DNA from: an uncultured Eubacteriales bacterium
GTDB taxonomy: Bacteria > Bacillota > Clostridia > Christensenellales > Aristaeellaceae
DNA length: 64,000 bases
Assembly: GCA_900315675.1 (NCBI GenBank)
Contig: OMZY01000001.1
Span: 124,001-188,000, forward strand
Direction: 5' to 3'
The translations under genes and the position numbers were made by a program. Below are positions 1 through 8,718 of the stretch, one piece after another. The notes under the pieces were generated by a model that was not told where the DNA came from, searched no databases, and saw nothing but the letters and a program-made list of their open reading frames with translations. Positions within the stretch are counted from its first letter, which is position 1; the number at the start of each line of letters is the position of its first letter.

Positions 1-9
1 ATAATCGCA

Positions 10-15
10 TATAAT
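10..15 (+). promoter_or_regulatory. possible -10 element upstream of threonine aldolase
   Basis: A perfect TATAAT lies 40 bases before the first start codon. A matching -35 would lie outside the window, so this is a weak call. Nothing else is visible in the first 54 bases except the ribosome-binding site GGAGG just before the ATG. Confidence 0.3.
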
Positions 16-54
16 CCGGAGATGATTTCATGAAACGAACGGAGGAAAAACCAT

Positions 55-1098
55 ATGATCTCCTTTGAAAGCGACTATATTGCCGGAGCGCATCCGGAGG
101 TCCTCAAAAGACTGACCGAGACGAACATGGAATCCCTGCCGGGATACGGTTCGGATCCATACTGCGAGAGCGCCAAAAGAAAAATACGCGAAAGCATCGG
201 CATGCCGGAAGCGGAGGTCTATTTCCTGACGGGCGGAACACAGACCAACGCGGTGGTGATTTCCACCCTGCTGGCGGATTACGAGGGCGTGATTGCCGCG
301 AAAACAGGCCATGTAAGCGTACACGAAGCAGGTGCCATTGAGTATACCGGCCATGAGGTGCTGGAAATACCGCAGAAAGACGGAAAGATCGCAGCAGAGA
401 CGCTGAAAGAATATCTGAAGGTTTATTACGGTGATGAAAGCCATGAACATATGACTTTCCCGGGTATGGTATACATTTCCCATCCGACGGAATATGGTAC
501 GCTGTACACGAAGACGGAACTGGAACACATAGCAGCAGTCTGCCGGGAGTATAAGATGCCGCTGTACCTTGACGGCGCAAGACTGGCATACGCCCTGATG
601 AGTCATGATACCGATCTGACCCTTTCTGACATTGCCAGGCTGTGCGACGTGTTTTATATCGGCGGCACCAAAGTGGGCGCCCTGTGCGGAGAAGCGGTGG
701 TATTCACCAAGGGGAATATGCCGAAACATTTCCTGACGTCTGTGAAGAAACGGGGTGCGCTGGTAGCCAAAGGACGACTCCTCGGCGTTCAGTTTGACGC
801 ACTGTTTACGGATGATCTTTACTTCCGGATCGGGCGACACGCCATTGAGATGGCTGAGAAGATGAAAGGCATTTTCCGCAAATATGGAATACCGTTCTTC
901 ATTCAATCACCGACCAATCAGCAGTTTGTCATCCTGGAGAACAGATGGATGAAAGAGATCGGACAGAAGGTGGCTTACAGCTTCTGGGAAAAACCGGACG
1001 ATGAACATACTGTAGTCCGTTTTGCGACGGGCTGGTCCACAACGGACGAAGATCTGCAGGCCCTGGATAAGGCACTCAGTGCAATTAACAATTCATAA
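55..1098 (+). CDS. Low-specificity L-threonine aldolase family (beta-eliminating lyase)
   Basis: PLP-dependent fold-type I enzyme expected to split L-threonine or L-allo-threonine into glycine and acetaldehyde in the cytoplasm. At 347 residues it has the usual family length. The N-terminus has the family pattern FESDYIAGAHPEVL, a GGTQTN loop near residue 60 contacts the cofactor phosphate, LDGARL near 173 carries the Asp that binds the pyridine nitrogen, and Lys206 in GGTKVGALCG is the predicted Schiff-base lysine. The ATG is preceded by GGAGG at good spacing. The last codons and the TAA stop lie in an AATTCAT-type repeat. An esterase and a DMT transporter follow on the same strand, perhaps a loose operon. 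The family is confident; the exact substrate is not shown. Confidence 0.9.
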   Translation: MISFESDYIAGAHPEVLKRLTETNMESLPGYGSDPYCESAKRKIRESIGMPEAEVYFLTGGTQTNAVVISTLLADYEGVIAAKTGHVSVHEAGAIEYTGHEVLEIPQKDGKIAAETLKEYLKVYYGDESHEHMTFPGMVYISHPTEYGTLYTKTELEHIAAVCREYKMPLYLDGARLAYALMSHDTDLTLSDIARLCDVFYIGGTKVGALCGEAVVFTKGNMPKHFLTSVKKRGALVAKGRLLGVQFDALFTDDLYFRIGRHAIEMAEKMKGIFRKYGIPFFIQSPTNQQFVILENRWMKEIGQKVAYSFWEKPDDEHTVVRFATGWSTTDEDLQALDKALSAINNS

Positions 1099-1113
1099 TG
1101 AACAATGATGAAT
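1083..1113. repeat. AATTCAN heptamer repeat copy at 3' end of threonine aldolase gene
   Basis: A degenerate run of the heptamer family found across the window (AATTAAC AATTCAT AATGAAC AATGATGAAT). It includes the stop codon of the upstream gene, so the last residues of that protein come from the repeat. Confidence 0.55.
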
Positions 1114-1181
1114 CTGGAACTTCGATATCTGAAAAAAGATGATCAATGAATCGTTCCCTTTATCCGGAAAGGAGGAAATGA

Positions 1182-2171
1182 ATGATGTCTTACGAATTCA
1201 ACACGCTTGGTGATCTGCTGAGCAATCCGAAGATCCGGCCGGTAGCGCAGGACGCGATCCGGAGAAGAAACCTGAAGGAAGAAGAACTGTGGAATATGAC
1301 GCTGAGCCAGCTGAAGGAGGAACACTTCTTCTCCGGCGAAATCAGCAATGGTATCCGGCGCCTGTATGAGGCTGCGGACAGCGGGGACTGGTATTATCCG
1401 CTGTACAGTGAGAAAGAATGCGACGAGGATGAAGCCCGCAGGGGCGTCAGCCTGGTATGGTTCCCCTCGGCCGATCCGGAGGCGGATAACCGGCCTTTTA
1501 TGCTGGTTGTGCCCGGAGGCGGATTCGTGAATGTATGGAACCTGACGGAAGGCTGGCCGATTGCGGAACAGTTTAACCGCTGCGGATATCATGCCTTTAT
1601 CCTGACCTATCAGGTGGGCGAGGAAGCCGGAAACGGACTGCTGCAGAAAAATATGGAAGATTTTGCCCGGGCACTGCAACTGATCCGGGAGAAAAGAGAA
1701 CACTTCCATGTGCAGGCAGAACGATATATTACCTGCGGCTTTTCCGCGGGAGGATATCTGATCTGCCTGTGGAACACGAAGATGGGTTATCCGGCGTTTG
1801 AACTGCCCAGGCCGCAGGCCAGCTTCCCGGTTTATCCGGTGGTCAGCATGAAAAACGACGGCGAGGAAGCTGATCCGGGAGAGGCTCTGTGGCTGTTCGG
1901 ATGTCCCCATGAAGAGGCAATGCAGAAGGAATATGAAATTCCGGAACACACGGAAACATTCCCGCCCTGCGCGATTTTCCTTGCTGCCGGGGATGAACTG
2001 GTGGATCCGGAAAACTCAAAAATGCTGGACAGGGCGCTGAAAGCGCTGAGTATTCCCAGCAGGCTGGAAATCGGGCCGGACGGCGGCCATGGATTTGCGG
2101 ACGGGTCCGGCATGTGCATGGCCGGATGGACGGAACGCGCGGTCAAATGGTTTGAATCACTTCAGAGATAA
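1182..2171 (+). CDS. Alpha/beta hydrolase, BD-FAE/carboxylesterase type
   Basis: Predicted cytoplasmic esterase of the BD-FAE/Aes type. The oxyanion-hole loop reads VPGGGF instead of HGGGF (about residues 108-113). The nucleophile elbow is GFSAGG (about 186-191). The acid is probably the Asp in AAGDELVDP and the base the His in GGHGFADG near the C-terminus. No signal peptide is seen. Two tandem ATGs (1182 and 1185) follow GGAGG at 6 and 9 bases. An N-terminal extension of roughly 90 residues precedes the hydrolase core. The substrate is unknown; acetyl-xylan or other short acyl esters are common in this family. Confidence 0.85.
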   Translation: MMSYEFNTLGDLLSNPKIRPVAQDAIRRRNLKEEELWNMTLSQLKEEHFFSGEISNGIRRLYEAADSGDWYYPLYSEKECDEDEARRGVSLVWFPSADPEADNRPFMLVVPGGGFVNVWNLTEGWPIAEQFNRCGYHAFILTYQVGEEAGNGLLQKNMEDFARALQLIREKREHFHVQAERYITCGFSAGGYLICLWNTKMGYPAFELPRPQASFPVYPVVSMKNDGEEADPGEALWLFGCPHEEAMQKEYEIPEHTETFPPCAIFLAAGDELVDPENSKMLDRALKALSIPSRLEIGPDGGHGFADGSGMCMAGWTERAVKWFESLQR

Positions 2172-2208
2172 CATTTAACAATCCACGGGACGCAGCGGGG
2201 TGATGGTA

Positions 2209-3099
2209 ATGGAGAACAGGACAAACGATCAAAGATCAGTTATCATGCTTGCTGCGTCCATGTTTATTTTTGGAACAATCGGTCTTTTCAGACGGTATAT
2301 TCCATGTTCTTCCGCGTTCCTGGCCATGATCCGGGGAATTCTCGGCGGACTGCTCCTGCTGGTGTTTATCCGGATCAGGAAAGAAAGCACCGGAGAGAAA
2401 CTGCCGAGGCAGACGGTCATCTGGCTTGGAATATCCGGGGCTGTGATCGGCATTAACTGGATGCTGCTGTTTGAGGCATACAATCATACGACTGTCGCTG
2501 TAGCCACGCTGTGCTACTATATGCAGCCCACGATAGTGATGCTGGCTTCACCGCTGCTGTTACGGGAAAAACTGACGAAAAGAAAAGCAATCTGTGCCAT
2601 GATAGCCGTGATCGGCATGGTGCTTGTTTCAGGCGTGACGGAAGGCGGCGGAGAAAGAACCGGACATCTGAAAGGAGTGCTGCTGGGACTTGGAGCAGCG
2701 GTCTGCTATGCTTCCGTGATAATCATGAACAAGAAAATTACCGGTGTGGATGCGTACCGGAAGACCACAATCCAGCTGCTGTGCGCAGGACTGGTGATGA
2801 TTCCGTATATGGCGCTGACAGACGGATTCGGAAGCAATGTATTCAACGCCTGGACCATAGCCCTGGTGGTGATCGTGGGGATTGTACACACAGGATTTGC
2901 TTATGTGCTTTATTTTGGAAGCATGGACGGACTGAAAGCACAGTCTATTGCCATGCTCAGCTATATTGATCCGGTGACCGCCCTGCTACTGTCCGCACTG
3001 GTACTCAGAGAACCGCTGACTGCGGCCGGTGCAGCAGGAGCGATCATGATTCTGTTATCTGCTGTCATTTCAGAAAAAGAATCAATGAATCATGATTGA
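2209..3099 (+). CDS. DMT-superfamily (EamA) transporter
   Basis: Integral membrane protein with two EamA repeats and about ten hydrophobic helices. The first repeat starts with MLAASMFIFGTIGLFRRYIP and the second with the GHLKGVLLGLGAAVCYAS segment. Family members usually export amino acids or metabolites, or take up nucleotide-type compounds; substrate cannot be read here. Three in-frame starts compete: GTG at 2200, ATG at 2203 and ATG at 2209. I prefer 2209 because a GGGGTGAT stretch fits the anti-Shine-Dalgarno for that codon. The gene follows the esterase by about 30 bases and ends at a strong two-way terminator. Confidence 0.85.
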   Translation: MENRTNDQRSVIMLAASMFIFGTIGLFRRYIPCSSAFLAMIRGILGGLLLLVFIRIRKESTGEKLPRQTVIWLGISGAVIGINWMLLFEAYNHTTVAVATLCYYMQPTIVMLASPLLLREKLTKRKAICAMIAVIGMVLVSGVTEGGGERTGHLKGVLLGLGAAVCYASVIIMNKKITGVDAYRKTTIQLLCAGLVMIPYMALTDGFGSNVFNAWTIALVVIVGIVHTGFAYVLYFGSMDGLKAQSIAMLSYIDPVTALLLSALVLREPLTAAGAAGAIMILLSAVISEKESMNHD

Positions 3100-3123
3100 T
3101 TCTGATTGAACAGAAGGGTATGT

Positions 3124-3156
3124 AAAAAACCGCTTCCTGAAAGGAAACGGTTTTTC
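3124..3156. terminator. Bidirectional intrinsic terminator between DMT transporter and nucleotidase
   Basis: Stem AAAAACCGCTTCC / GGAAACGGTTTTT with a short loop and one internal mismatch. It has a T tract on the + strand and the matching A tract on the other side, serving both converging genes. Confidence 0.8.
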
Positions 3157-3172
3157 TGCATTGTATGCAAGG

Positions 3173-5488
3173 TTAGTCAGGCTCATAGAAGTTGAAGATA
3201 TACAGTCCCGATGTGCCCTGAACATAGGTGGTGAAACGGTCGGAATAAAATTCCAAAGCCTGCTTATCCCGGGTGCCGACATTTGCGATGATCCAGCCGC
3301 CATAGGCCTCTTCCAGCCGCCAGAGACTCAGGTTATCTTCTGCCGGATCGTTTACCAGTTTCAACCCACCGCCGGAAGCACACGAAAGATAGCGGCCTTC
3401 CGAGTCGGAAAGGGAGAGACGGCCTTCCGCGTCTACATGGGCAGTGAGCAGCAACGCATTTTCCGGCAGGGTATCCACAAGGAACTCTCCATAGGCTTTG
3501 ATTTTTGTATCATCCAGACCGCCGTTTGATTCACGGGCTGTGAGTGCACAGCCCTGTGATTCATTATACAGGACGTAGGTATGGCCATCCTCAGGCTTCT
3601 GTGCCAACGAAGCAACCTTTTCCCCTTCATAAGCGGGGAGAGCGGCGGGATCCGCGGAATAAACAATCTTCCAGTACCAGGTAAAGGCATCCGGCGTCAG
3701 GGTGCCTTTTTCCTCTGTTTCCCGGCGGATATAGGCCGCGACGGAATCCTGGATTGTCATACTGCCGCCGTCTTCCAGCTGGGACCAAAGAGCGTCATCC
3801 GCGCTGAAGGCGCGTAAGCCGCAGCGCTCGTTGCCCAGGAGGTAGTTGTTTACGGCAACAAGGTAAAGGGCATCCCGGTCAAAGGTTCTGCCATTGGCAA
3901 AATCCTTAATACCGATGCGGTGTCCCTCCGGCTTTGACATATCAATGACAAAGTTAAGTCCGCCGAAAAGGATATTGGTAAACTGATCTCCCAGGGTATG
4001 GAAATAGGCGTTTCCATTCATCACCCGAACGGTCAGGCGGTTTTTTGCGTTCTCCTCCATGATGGACAGGATATCCCGGCCGTACATAGGCAGGACAAGC
4101 AGATTGTTGGCATAACGATACAGGCGGTAGATATCCTTCATACTGATGTTTCCGGGCCAGATGGTGAAGCCTGTGCTGGTGACTGAGGTCATAGCCATAT
4201 CCACATCCAGGTGATCGAGTCCGGCGGCTGCCTTCAGGGATTCCAGACCGGATTCGCCGTATTTCCGCTGCATGGCTTTGGTGCCGTCTGCCATCATGGC
4301 AGCGCTGACCAGATCCATGGAATCCGTTTGCTTTGTATAGAATTCACTGCTCTTGTCCCAATAGCCGCCTGCAATACCGACGGGTGCCTCCACATCAGCT
4401 TCAGCAATCTCCGCGTAGGGGCGGATGATATCTTCCAGGAACGGATCTGATTCAAAAGCACTGAGCTGAAGGTTTTCAGAAGAGGTCATCTGCCACTGCA
4501 AAGCACCGTTTTCATCCTCCGAAAAGCGGAAAACTGTCTTTGTCAGATCCTGTCCGCCCCCGTTGACCACGGGAACTTCCTTTCCGGCGGCATTGGCGAT
4601 GAAGGTGTTGGAATAACCGGTGGAGTGATCGTGGCCGTTGATCAGGAAATCGATACCCTCCGTTTCTTTGATCATCCGCATTCCCTGGTTTTCCGAATTG
4701 ATGCCGAAGAAAAGGCTGATATCCGTGTCTCCGATACCGCCGTGATAGGAGACTATGATGAATTCGCAGCCTTCCGCTTTCATTCGGGGGATGTAAAGTC
4801 CGGCCTCCCGGGCATTGGAGAAATCATCATTACCGGGATGGACAAAACGAATGCCGGGATAGTTGACGGGCAGATCCCAGCGGGTGATATCCACGTTTTC
4901 AAAACCCAGGATGCCGATTTTGTGCTCATGCCCGTTTACCGTAATTGTTTTGATTACGTAAGGGGTGAAGACATTTTCACCGGCTTCATGAGCAGGATCA
5001 CTTCCATCATAGCAGGCGTTTGCCGCCAGCACGGGGACTCCGTTTTCCTCCAGCCAGCGATAGGTATCGCTCATGATATCCCAGGCGTAATTGAACTCAT
5101 GATTGCCGAGGACAAAGGCGTCATAGCCGATCTCCTTCAGGCATAAAGCCATGGCAGGCTGGTCTGTGGATTCTCCGGAGGCACGCATGAGCAGCTGAAC
5201 CTGGGAGACCGGGGTGCCCTGGAAAAGATCGCCGTTGTCAATCAGCAGGACGTTTTCCGCACCATAATCCTCCCGGAACTGTTTTACAACGGTGGAAACC
5301 CGAAGCATATTGTTTTTTTCTGCGGCGCCGGTAAGAATATTGGTATTCCAGCACTTGCCGTGCATATCCGTTGTGGAGAGAATCACGACATCGGTGAAAA
5401 CGCCGGGTTCGGCGGCTGGTTCCTCAGCGAAAGCATTGCTGAAGAGGAACATCATGCAGAAAAGAAGAGAAAGCAGCTTGCATGTCAT
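3173..5488 (-). CDS. Secreted bifunctional metallophosphatase/5'-nucleotidase
   Basis: UshA/YfkN-type enzyme expected to hydrolyse nucleotides or cyclic nucleotides outside the cell. A signal peptide (MTCKLLSLLFCMMFLFSNAFA) is followed by a calcineurin-like metallophosphatase domain with the metal-binding signatures STTDMHG, DNGDLFQG, GNHEFNYAWD, SYHGG and NGHDHSTG. The middle part is the 5'-nucleotidase C-terminal domain, with the NYLLGNERCG region giving substrate contacts. The last 150 residues or so are extra and unassigned. No sortase motif or C-terminal membrane helix is seen, so release or wall association by another route is likely. An AGGGGG Shine-Dalgarno lies about ten bases upstream. 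At 771 residues it is longer than UshA (about 550). Confidence 0.9.
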   Translation of the reverse strand: MTCKLLSLLFCMMFLFSNAFAEEPAAEPGVFTDVVILSTTDMHGKCWNTNILTGAAEKNNMLRVSTVVKQFREDYGAENVLLIDNGDLFQGTPVSQVQLLMRASGESTDQPAMALCLKEIGYDAFVLGNHEFNYAWDIMSDTYRWLEENGVPVLAANACYDGSDPAHEAGENVFTPYVIKTITVNGHEHKIGILGFENVDITRWDLPVNYPGIRFVHPGNDDFSNAREAGLYIPRMKAEGCEFIIVSYHGGIGDTDISLFFGINSENQGMRMIKETEGIDFLINGHDHSTGYSNTFIANAAGKEVPVVNGGGQDLTKTVFRFSEDENGALQWQMTSSENLQLSAFESDPFLEDIIRPYAEIAEADVEAPVGIAGGYWDKSSEFYTKQTDSMDLVSAAMMADGTKAMQRKYGESGLESLKAAAGLDHLDVDMAMTSVTSTGFTIWPGNISMKDIYRLYRYANNLLVLPMYGRDILSIMEENAKNRLTVRVMNGNAYFHTLGDQFTNILFGGLNFVIDMSKPEGHRIGIKDFANGRTFDRDALYLVAVNNYLLGNERCGLRAFSADDALWSQLEDGGSMTIQDSVAAYIRRETEEKGTLTPDAFTWYWKIVYSADPAALPAYEGEKVASLAQKPEDGHTYVLYNESQGCALTARESNGGLDDTKIKAYGEFLVDTLPENALLLTAHVDAEGRLSLSDSEGRYLSCASGGGLKLVNDPAEDNLSLWRLEEAYGGWIIANVGTRDKQALEFYSDRFTTYVQGTSGLYIFNFYEPD

Positions 5489-5539
5489 GAAGCAAGATCC
5501 CCCTAATTAGCAGGCTGTGGTCAGTGATCTGTCCGGAGA

Positions 5540-5552
5540 TATTATAGCACAG
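5540..5552 (-). promoter_or_regulatory. Extended -10 promoter candidate for the nucleotidase gene
   Basis: On the minus strand the sequence reads TGCTATAAT, an extended -10 (TGN-TATAAT), some 50 bases before the nucleotidase start. No clear -35 is seen at 17 bases, which extended -10 promoters tolerate. Confidence 0.4.
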
Positions 5553-5571
5553 GGGGAAAGTTTATAGGTAT

Positions 5572-5745
5572 GAGGGAGAAGGTAGGAGGTAGGAGGGGAA
5601 CGAACCGAGAGGTGCCCCAGTGGGGCATTCGCCAAAGGCGAAAACGAGGTGAGTGAGTCAACCGAAACGAGCGGCGAGTGCGCTCCAAGCACGAGCAGCG
5701 ACGATTGAGGTTGCGGATAGGATATAGTGCATTCATAAATTGTGA
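5572..5745. other. GC-rich intergenic segment with small hairpins and GGTAGGA repeats
   Basis: This gene-free stretch between the nucleotidase and the permease holds two or three GGTAGGA units, a GCCCC-AGT-GGGGC hairpin and a TTCGCC-AAA-GGCGAA hairpin about 20 bases later. Base use differs from the AT-rich intergenic DNA elsewhere. Short reading frames exist in it but have no ribosome-binding site and look random. I recognise no named element. Confidence 0.4.
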
Positions 5746-5747
5746 GA

Positions 5748-5777
5748 AGAAGAAAAGAGCCTGCCGGAAAGGCAGGC
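5748..5777 (-). terminator. Intrinsic terminator of the Bce-like operon
   Basis: On the minus strand a perfect 7-bp stem GCCTGCC / GGCAGGC with a 5-base loop is followed by TCTTTTCTTC. It lies 11 bases past the permease stop codon. Confidence 0.8.
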
Positions 5778-5787
5778 ACGGGAGTGA

Positions 5788-7845
5788 TCAGTCGTTCTGA
5801 CCGCCGCCGCTGACAATTCGGTAATAGATACCGGAAGTCAGGCGGTAGACAATGCCGTAGAAGAGCGCAAAGACGACAAAGCTGATGACGGTGGTGCGCA
5901 TGAAGAGGTCAACGTTCGTCAGATGGAGGAGGGCCAGCATCTTCCGGATCATCGGGAAGGCAAAGATGAGATGCATACCGGCGAAGATCATCGGAAGGGC
6001 GAAGACTGTCAACAGCTGGGAACTGATGCTGGATCGGATCTCCTTCTTTGTCATACCAACCTTCTGCATGATATCAAAGCGTTTGGCATCCTCGTATCCT
6101 TCGGAGATCTGCTTGTAGTAGATGATCAGCACAGCGGCGAAGACGAAGACGATGCTGAGCAGGATGCCGATGAAGAAGAGACTGCCGTATGTGCCATAGA
6201 AATCAGCGGAACCTTCGGCGCGGGTATCAATGGAGATCCATCTGGTGGCATCTTCCGTGAAGAGGTTATTGAGATCAGGCCTGACGTTCTTACTCAGGGT
6301 TATATGCAGGTCCGTATTCTCAGCATCGGACAGGCCGGTGTCAAAGCTGTAATACCACTGGGACTGGAACTTCATGCGGCCTTCATCGTCAGCTTCTTCC
6401 AGACCACTGACAGCAGCGGCCAGGTCGGCCACGGCAACGGTCATGGTCGGAAAGCCCATAGAGGAAGTATCTCCGTTGGTATCATTCCGTTCATAATGCC
6501 GGATCTTCCAACTGCGGGTCTTTTCACCCATGGCCAGGGTCAGGGTATCATCGGTATAGTCCATGCCGTCTGTGATTACCATAACTTCATCAGCAGCCAG
6601 ATCCAGGAGACTGTTGTCCGAAGTTTCAATGGAATCGGCAGGCACCATGTAGATCTCCAGCAGGGAGTTGAAATCAGCTCCCATGCTTGCGGTTTCATAA
6701 TCGCACTGGATCAAACCGTCTTTCCGGACACCGCTCAGGTCGATCAGCTTCTGCTCCCGGATGTTCTTCGGGGTAATACCGTTTTTCTGAAGCTCGTCCA
6801 GGATCATGGAAGCAGCCTTGTCCGGTGTGCCGTCTGTCAGCTTTTCGGGATCGTTCAGGTTGGCAGTGAAGTTGATCTCACGGGGGAAGGTTTTTCTGAG
6901 GGAATCTTCCGCGCCGAACCACATACAGGTGGTGGTGGAAAGCATGACCAGGATCATCGTAGCGATGATGCAGATGGAGGCAAGGCCGGCACCGTTCCGT
7001 TTCATACGGAAAGCCATGGAAGAAACCGAGACAAAGTGCTTTGCTTTGTAATAGTAGCCTTTATTTGACTGCAGGATGCGGCACAGCTTTACACTGCCGG
7101 TGACCAGAAGCAGGTAAGTGGCCAGGATGACCATCAGCACGGCAATGAAGAACAACATAATCGCAGTAACCGGGTTTTTGACGGTGATGGCGATATAGTA
7201 AGCGCCGCCCAGAATGAGCACACCCAGGATCGCAAAAAGCCAGTTGCCCTTCGGGGGCTTCTCACCGGCATTCTCGGTCTTCATCAGGGAAACTGCATTG
7301 GCACGGACGGTCCGGATGACCGCGGACAGCATGAGCAGGCCAAAGATAATGGCATAGAACAGGACCGTCTGCCAAATCGCGGTTGAATCAACGCGGAAAA
7401 CGAAGTCGATGGTGCCTCCCAGCAGGTTGACCAGTCCGAGTTCCGCCAGCTTGGACAGGAGAATACCCAGGAACAGGCCGCAGGTCATGGCAATAGCAAA
7501 GGTGATGACATTCTCCCAGGTAATGATACGAACCAGGTTCCGTTTGCCCATGCCCAGCACGTTATACAGGCCGAATTCACGGGAACGGCGGCGAAGCAGG
7601 AACGAATAGGTGTAATACAGGAAGATCAGGGAAAAGGCCATGATGACATACCGGCCAAGGTTCATGATTTCGAAAACGATACTGGCACCTACCGGTATAA
7701 GGGGAAGCACTATCGGAGAAGCCAGGAAGGACAGGATGTAGAACACAGCGACCATGCAGACGCAGGTCAGCAGATAGGGCCTGGAGAGCTGACGGTTTTT
7801 CCGCAGACCCTCCCAGGCCAGGCGGGGATAGAAGAGCTTCTTCAC
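5788..7845 (-). CDS. ABC transporter permease, BceB/FtsX type
   Basis: Membrane subunit of a peptide-antibiotic detoxification ABC transporter. At 685 residues it shows the BceB layout: one N-terminal helix, three FtsX-type helices (about residues 55-180), a second helix group near 200-290, a large extracellular domain of about 200 residues (about 320-530) and a C-terminal helix group. In BceB proteins the extracellular domain mediates recognition of the peptide or its lipid II-type target. The start is GTG with GGAGGTGA seven bases upstream and overlaps the ATPase stop (GTGA), implying translational coupling. The two-component genes just upstream support a Bce-type module. The specific peptide is unknown. 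Confidence 0.88.
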   Translation of the reverse strand: MKKLFYPRLAWEGLRKNRQLSRPYLLTCVCMVAVFYILSFLASPIVLPLIPVGASIVFEIMNLGRYVIMAFSLIFLYYTYSFLLRRRSREFGLYNVLGMGKRNLVRIITWENVITFAIAMTCGLFLGILLSKLAELGLVNLLGGTIDFVFRVDSTAIWQTVLFYAIIFGLLMLSAVIRTVRANAVSLMKTENAGEKPPKGNWLFAILGVLILGGAYYIAITVKNPVTAIMLFFIAVLMVILATYLLLVTGSVKLCRILQSNKGYYYKAKHFVSVSSMAFRMKRNGAGLASICIIATMILVMLSTTTCMWFGAEDSLRKTFPREINFTANLNDPEKLTDGTPDKAASMILDELQKNGITPKNIREQKLIDLSGVRKDGLIQCDYETASMGADFNSLLEIYMVPADSIETSDNSLLDLAADEVMVITDGMDYTDDTLTLAMGEKTRSWKIRHYERNDTNGDTSSMGFPTMTVAVADLAAAVSGLEEADDEGRMKFQSQWYYSFDTGLSDAENTDLHITLSKNVRPDLNNLFTEDATRWISIDTRAEGSADFYGTYGSLFFIGILLSIVFVFAAVLIIYYKQISEGYEDAKRFDIMQKVGMTKKEIRSSISSQLLTVFALPMIFAGMHLIFAFPMIRKMLALLHLTNVDLFMRTTVISFVVFALFYGIVYRLTSGIYYRIVSGGGQND

Positions 7846-8606
7846 GCCCGCTCACCTCCCCGGGCCAGCAGGGTCAGGGTGTCAACGATCTTCTGATAGA
7901 ACAGTTCATCAGATTCTTCGCCGCGGTACAGTTGGTGGAACACTTCACCGTCACGGATGAAGAGCACGCGGCCGGAACGGCTGGCAGCCCGGGCAGAGTG
8001 GGTCACCATAAGGACGGTCTGGCCCATGCGGTTGACATCCGCGAAAAGACTGAGCAGTTCATCGGAAGACTTGGAATCCAGGGCACCGGTGGGTTCATCA
8101 GCGAGGATGATCCGGGGCTGGGTGATAAGAGCACGGGCAACAGCCGCACGCTGCTTCTGGCCGCCGGAAACCTCATAGGGATACTTTTTCAGCAGGCTTT
8201 CAATCCCCAGGGACACAGCAATGGGCATAAGAATAGCTTTCATTTCCTGATAGCCCTTGCCTGCCAGCACCAGGGGCAGGTAGATATTATCCTCCAGGGT
8301 GAAGGTGTCCAGCAGGTTGAATTCCTGGAAAACAAAGCCCAGATTATCCCGGCGGAAGGAAGCCACTTCATTCTCTTTTATTTTGGAGAAATCCTTTCCG
8401 TCCAGCAGCACGGTGCCGGAGGTTGCCTGATCCAGCGCGGCCAGAATGTTCAGCAGGGTTGTCTTGCCGGAACCGCTTTCACCCATGATGGCGACGTATT
8501 CGCCTTTCTCCACAGTGAAATTTACATTTTTCAACGCTTCCACGGACTGACTGCCGAAACGTGTTTTATAGACCTTTTTCAAACCTTTGACTTCAAGCAG
8601 ACTCAT
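7842..8606 (-). CDS. ABC transporter ATP-binding protein, BceA type
   Basis: Nucleotide-binding subunit partnering the overlapping permease. Walker A is GESGSGKTT (about residues 38-46), the Q-loop is FQEFNLLD, the ABC signature is EVSGGQKQRAAVARAL, and Walker B is IILADEPTGALD, followed by a switch His in MVTHSARAA. Length (254 residues) matches the MacB/LolD/BceA family. AAGGAGG stands nine bases before the ATG. It is separated from the histidine kinase by 112 bases that contain a nested palindrome, so it may have its own regulated promoter, as bceAB has in Bacillus. Confidence 0.92.
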   Translation of the reverse strand: MSLLEVKGLKKVYKTRFGSQSVEALKNVNFTVEKGEYVAIMGESGSGKTTLLNILAALDQATSGTVLLDGKDFSKIKENEVASFRRDNLGFVFQEFNLLDTFTLEDNIYLPLVLAGKGYQEMKAILMPIAVSLGIESLLKKYPYEVSGGQKQRAAVARALITQPRIILADEPTGALDSKSSDELLSLFADVNRMGQTVLMVTHSARAASRSGRVLFIRDGEVFHQLYRGEESDELFYQKIVDTLTLLARGGERA

Positions 8607-8640
8607 TTAAGGGTACCTCCTTGCATTTCGTTTACGTCCC

Positions 8641-8688
8641 TATTGTAAAGGCGAAAGCCGATCCATTCCATCGAATCGGCTTACAATA
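8641..8688. promoter_or_regulatory. Nested palindrome upstream of the bceAB-like pair
   Basis: Outer arms TATTGTAA (8641-8648) and TTACAATA (8681-8688) enclose inner arms GCCGAT (8657-8662) and ATCGGC (8675-8680). On the minus strand a TACAAT -10-like box lies in one outer arm, with no good -35. That pattern suits an activator-dependent promoter for the transporter genes, with the response regulator as the obvious candidate. The binding role is inferred. Confidence 0.5.
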
Positions 8689-8718
8689 CGAGGGGCAAAA
8701 CGAACAAAACTGTCACAT

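Noticed and set aside
5580-5745. A tRNA or known riboswitch in the GC-rich intergenic block
   Set aside because: No T-loop, acceptor stem or conserved riboswitch blocks could be found.
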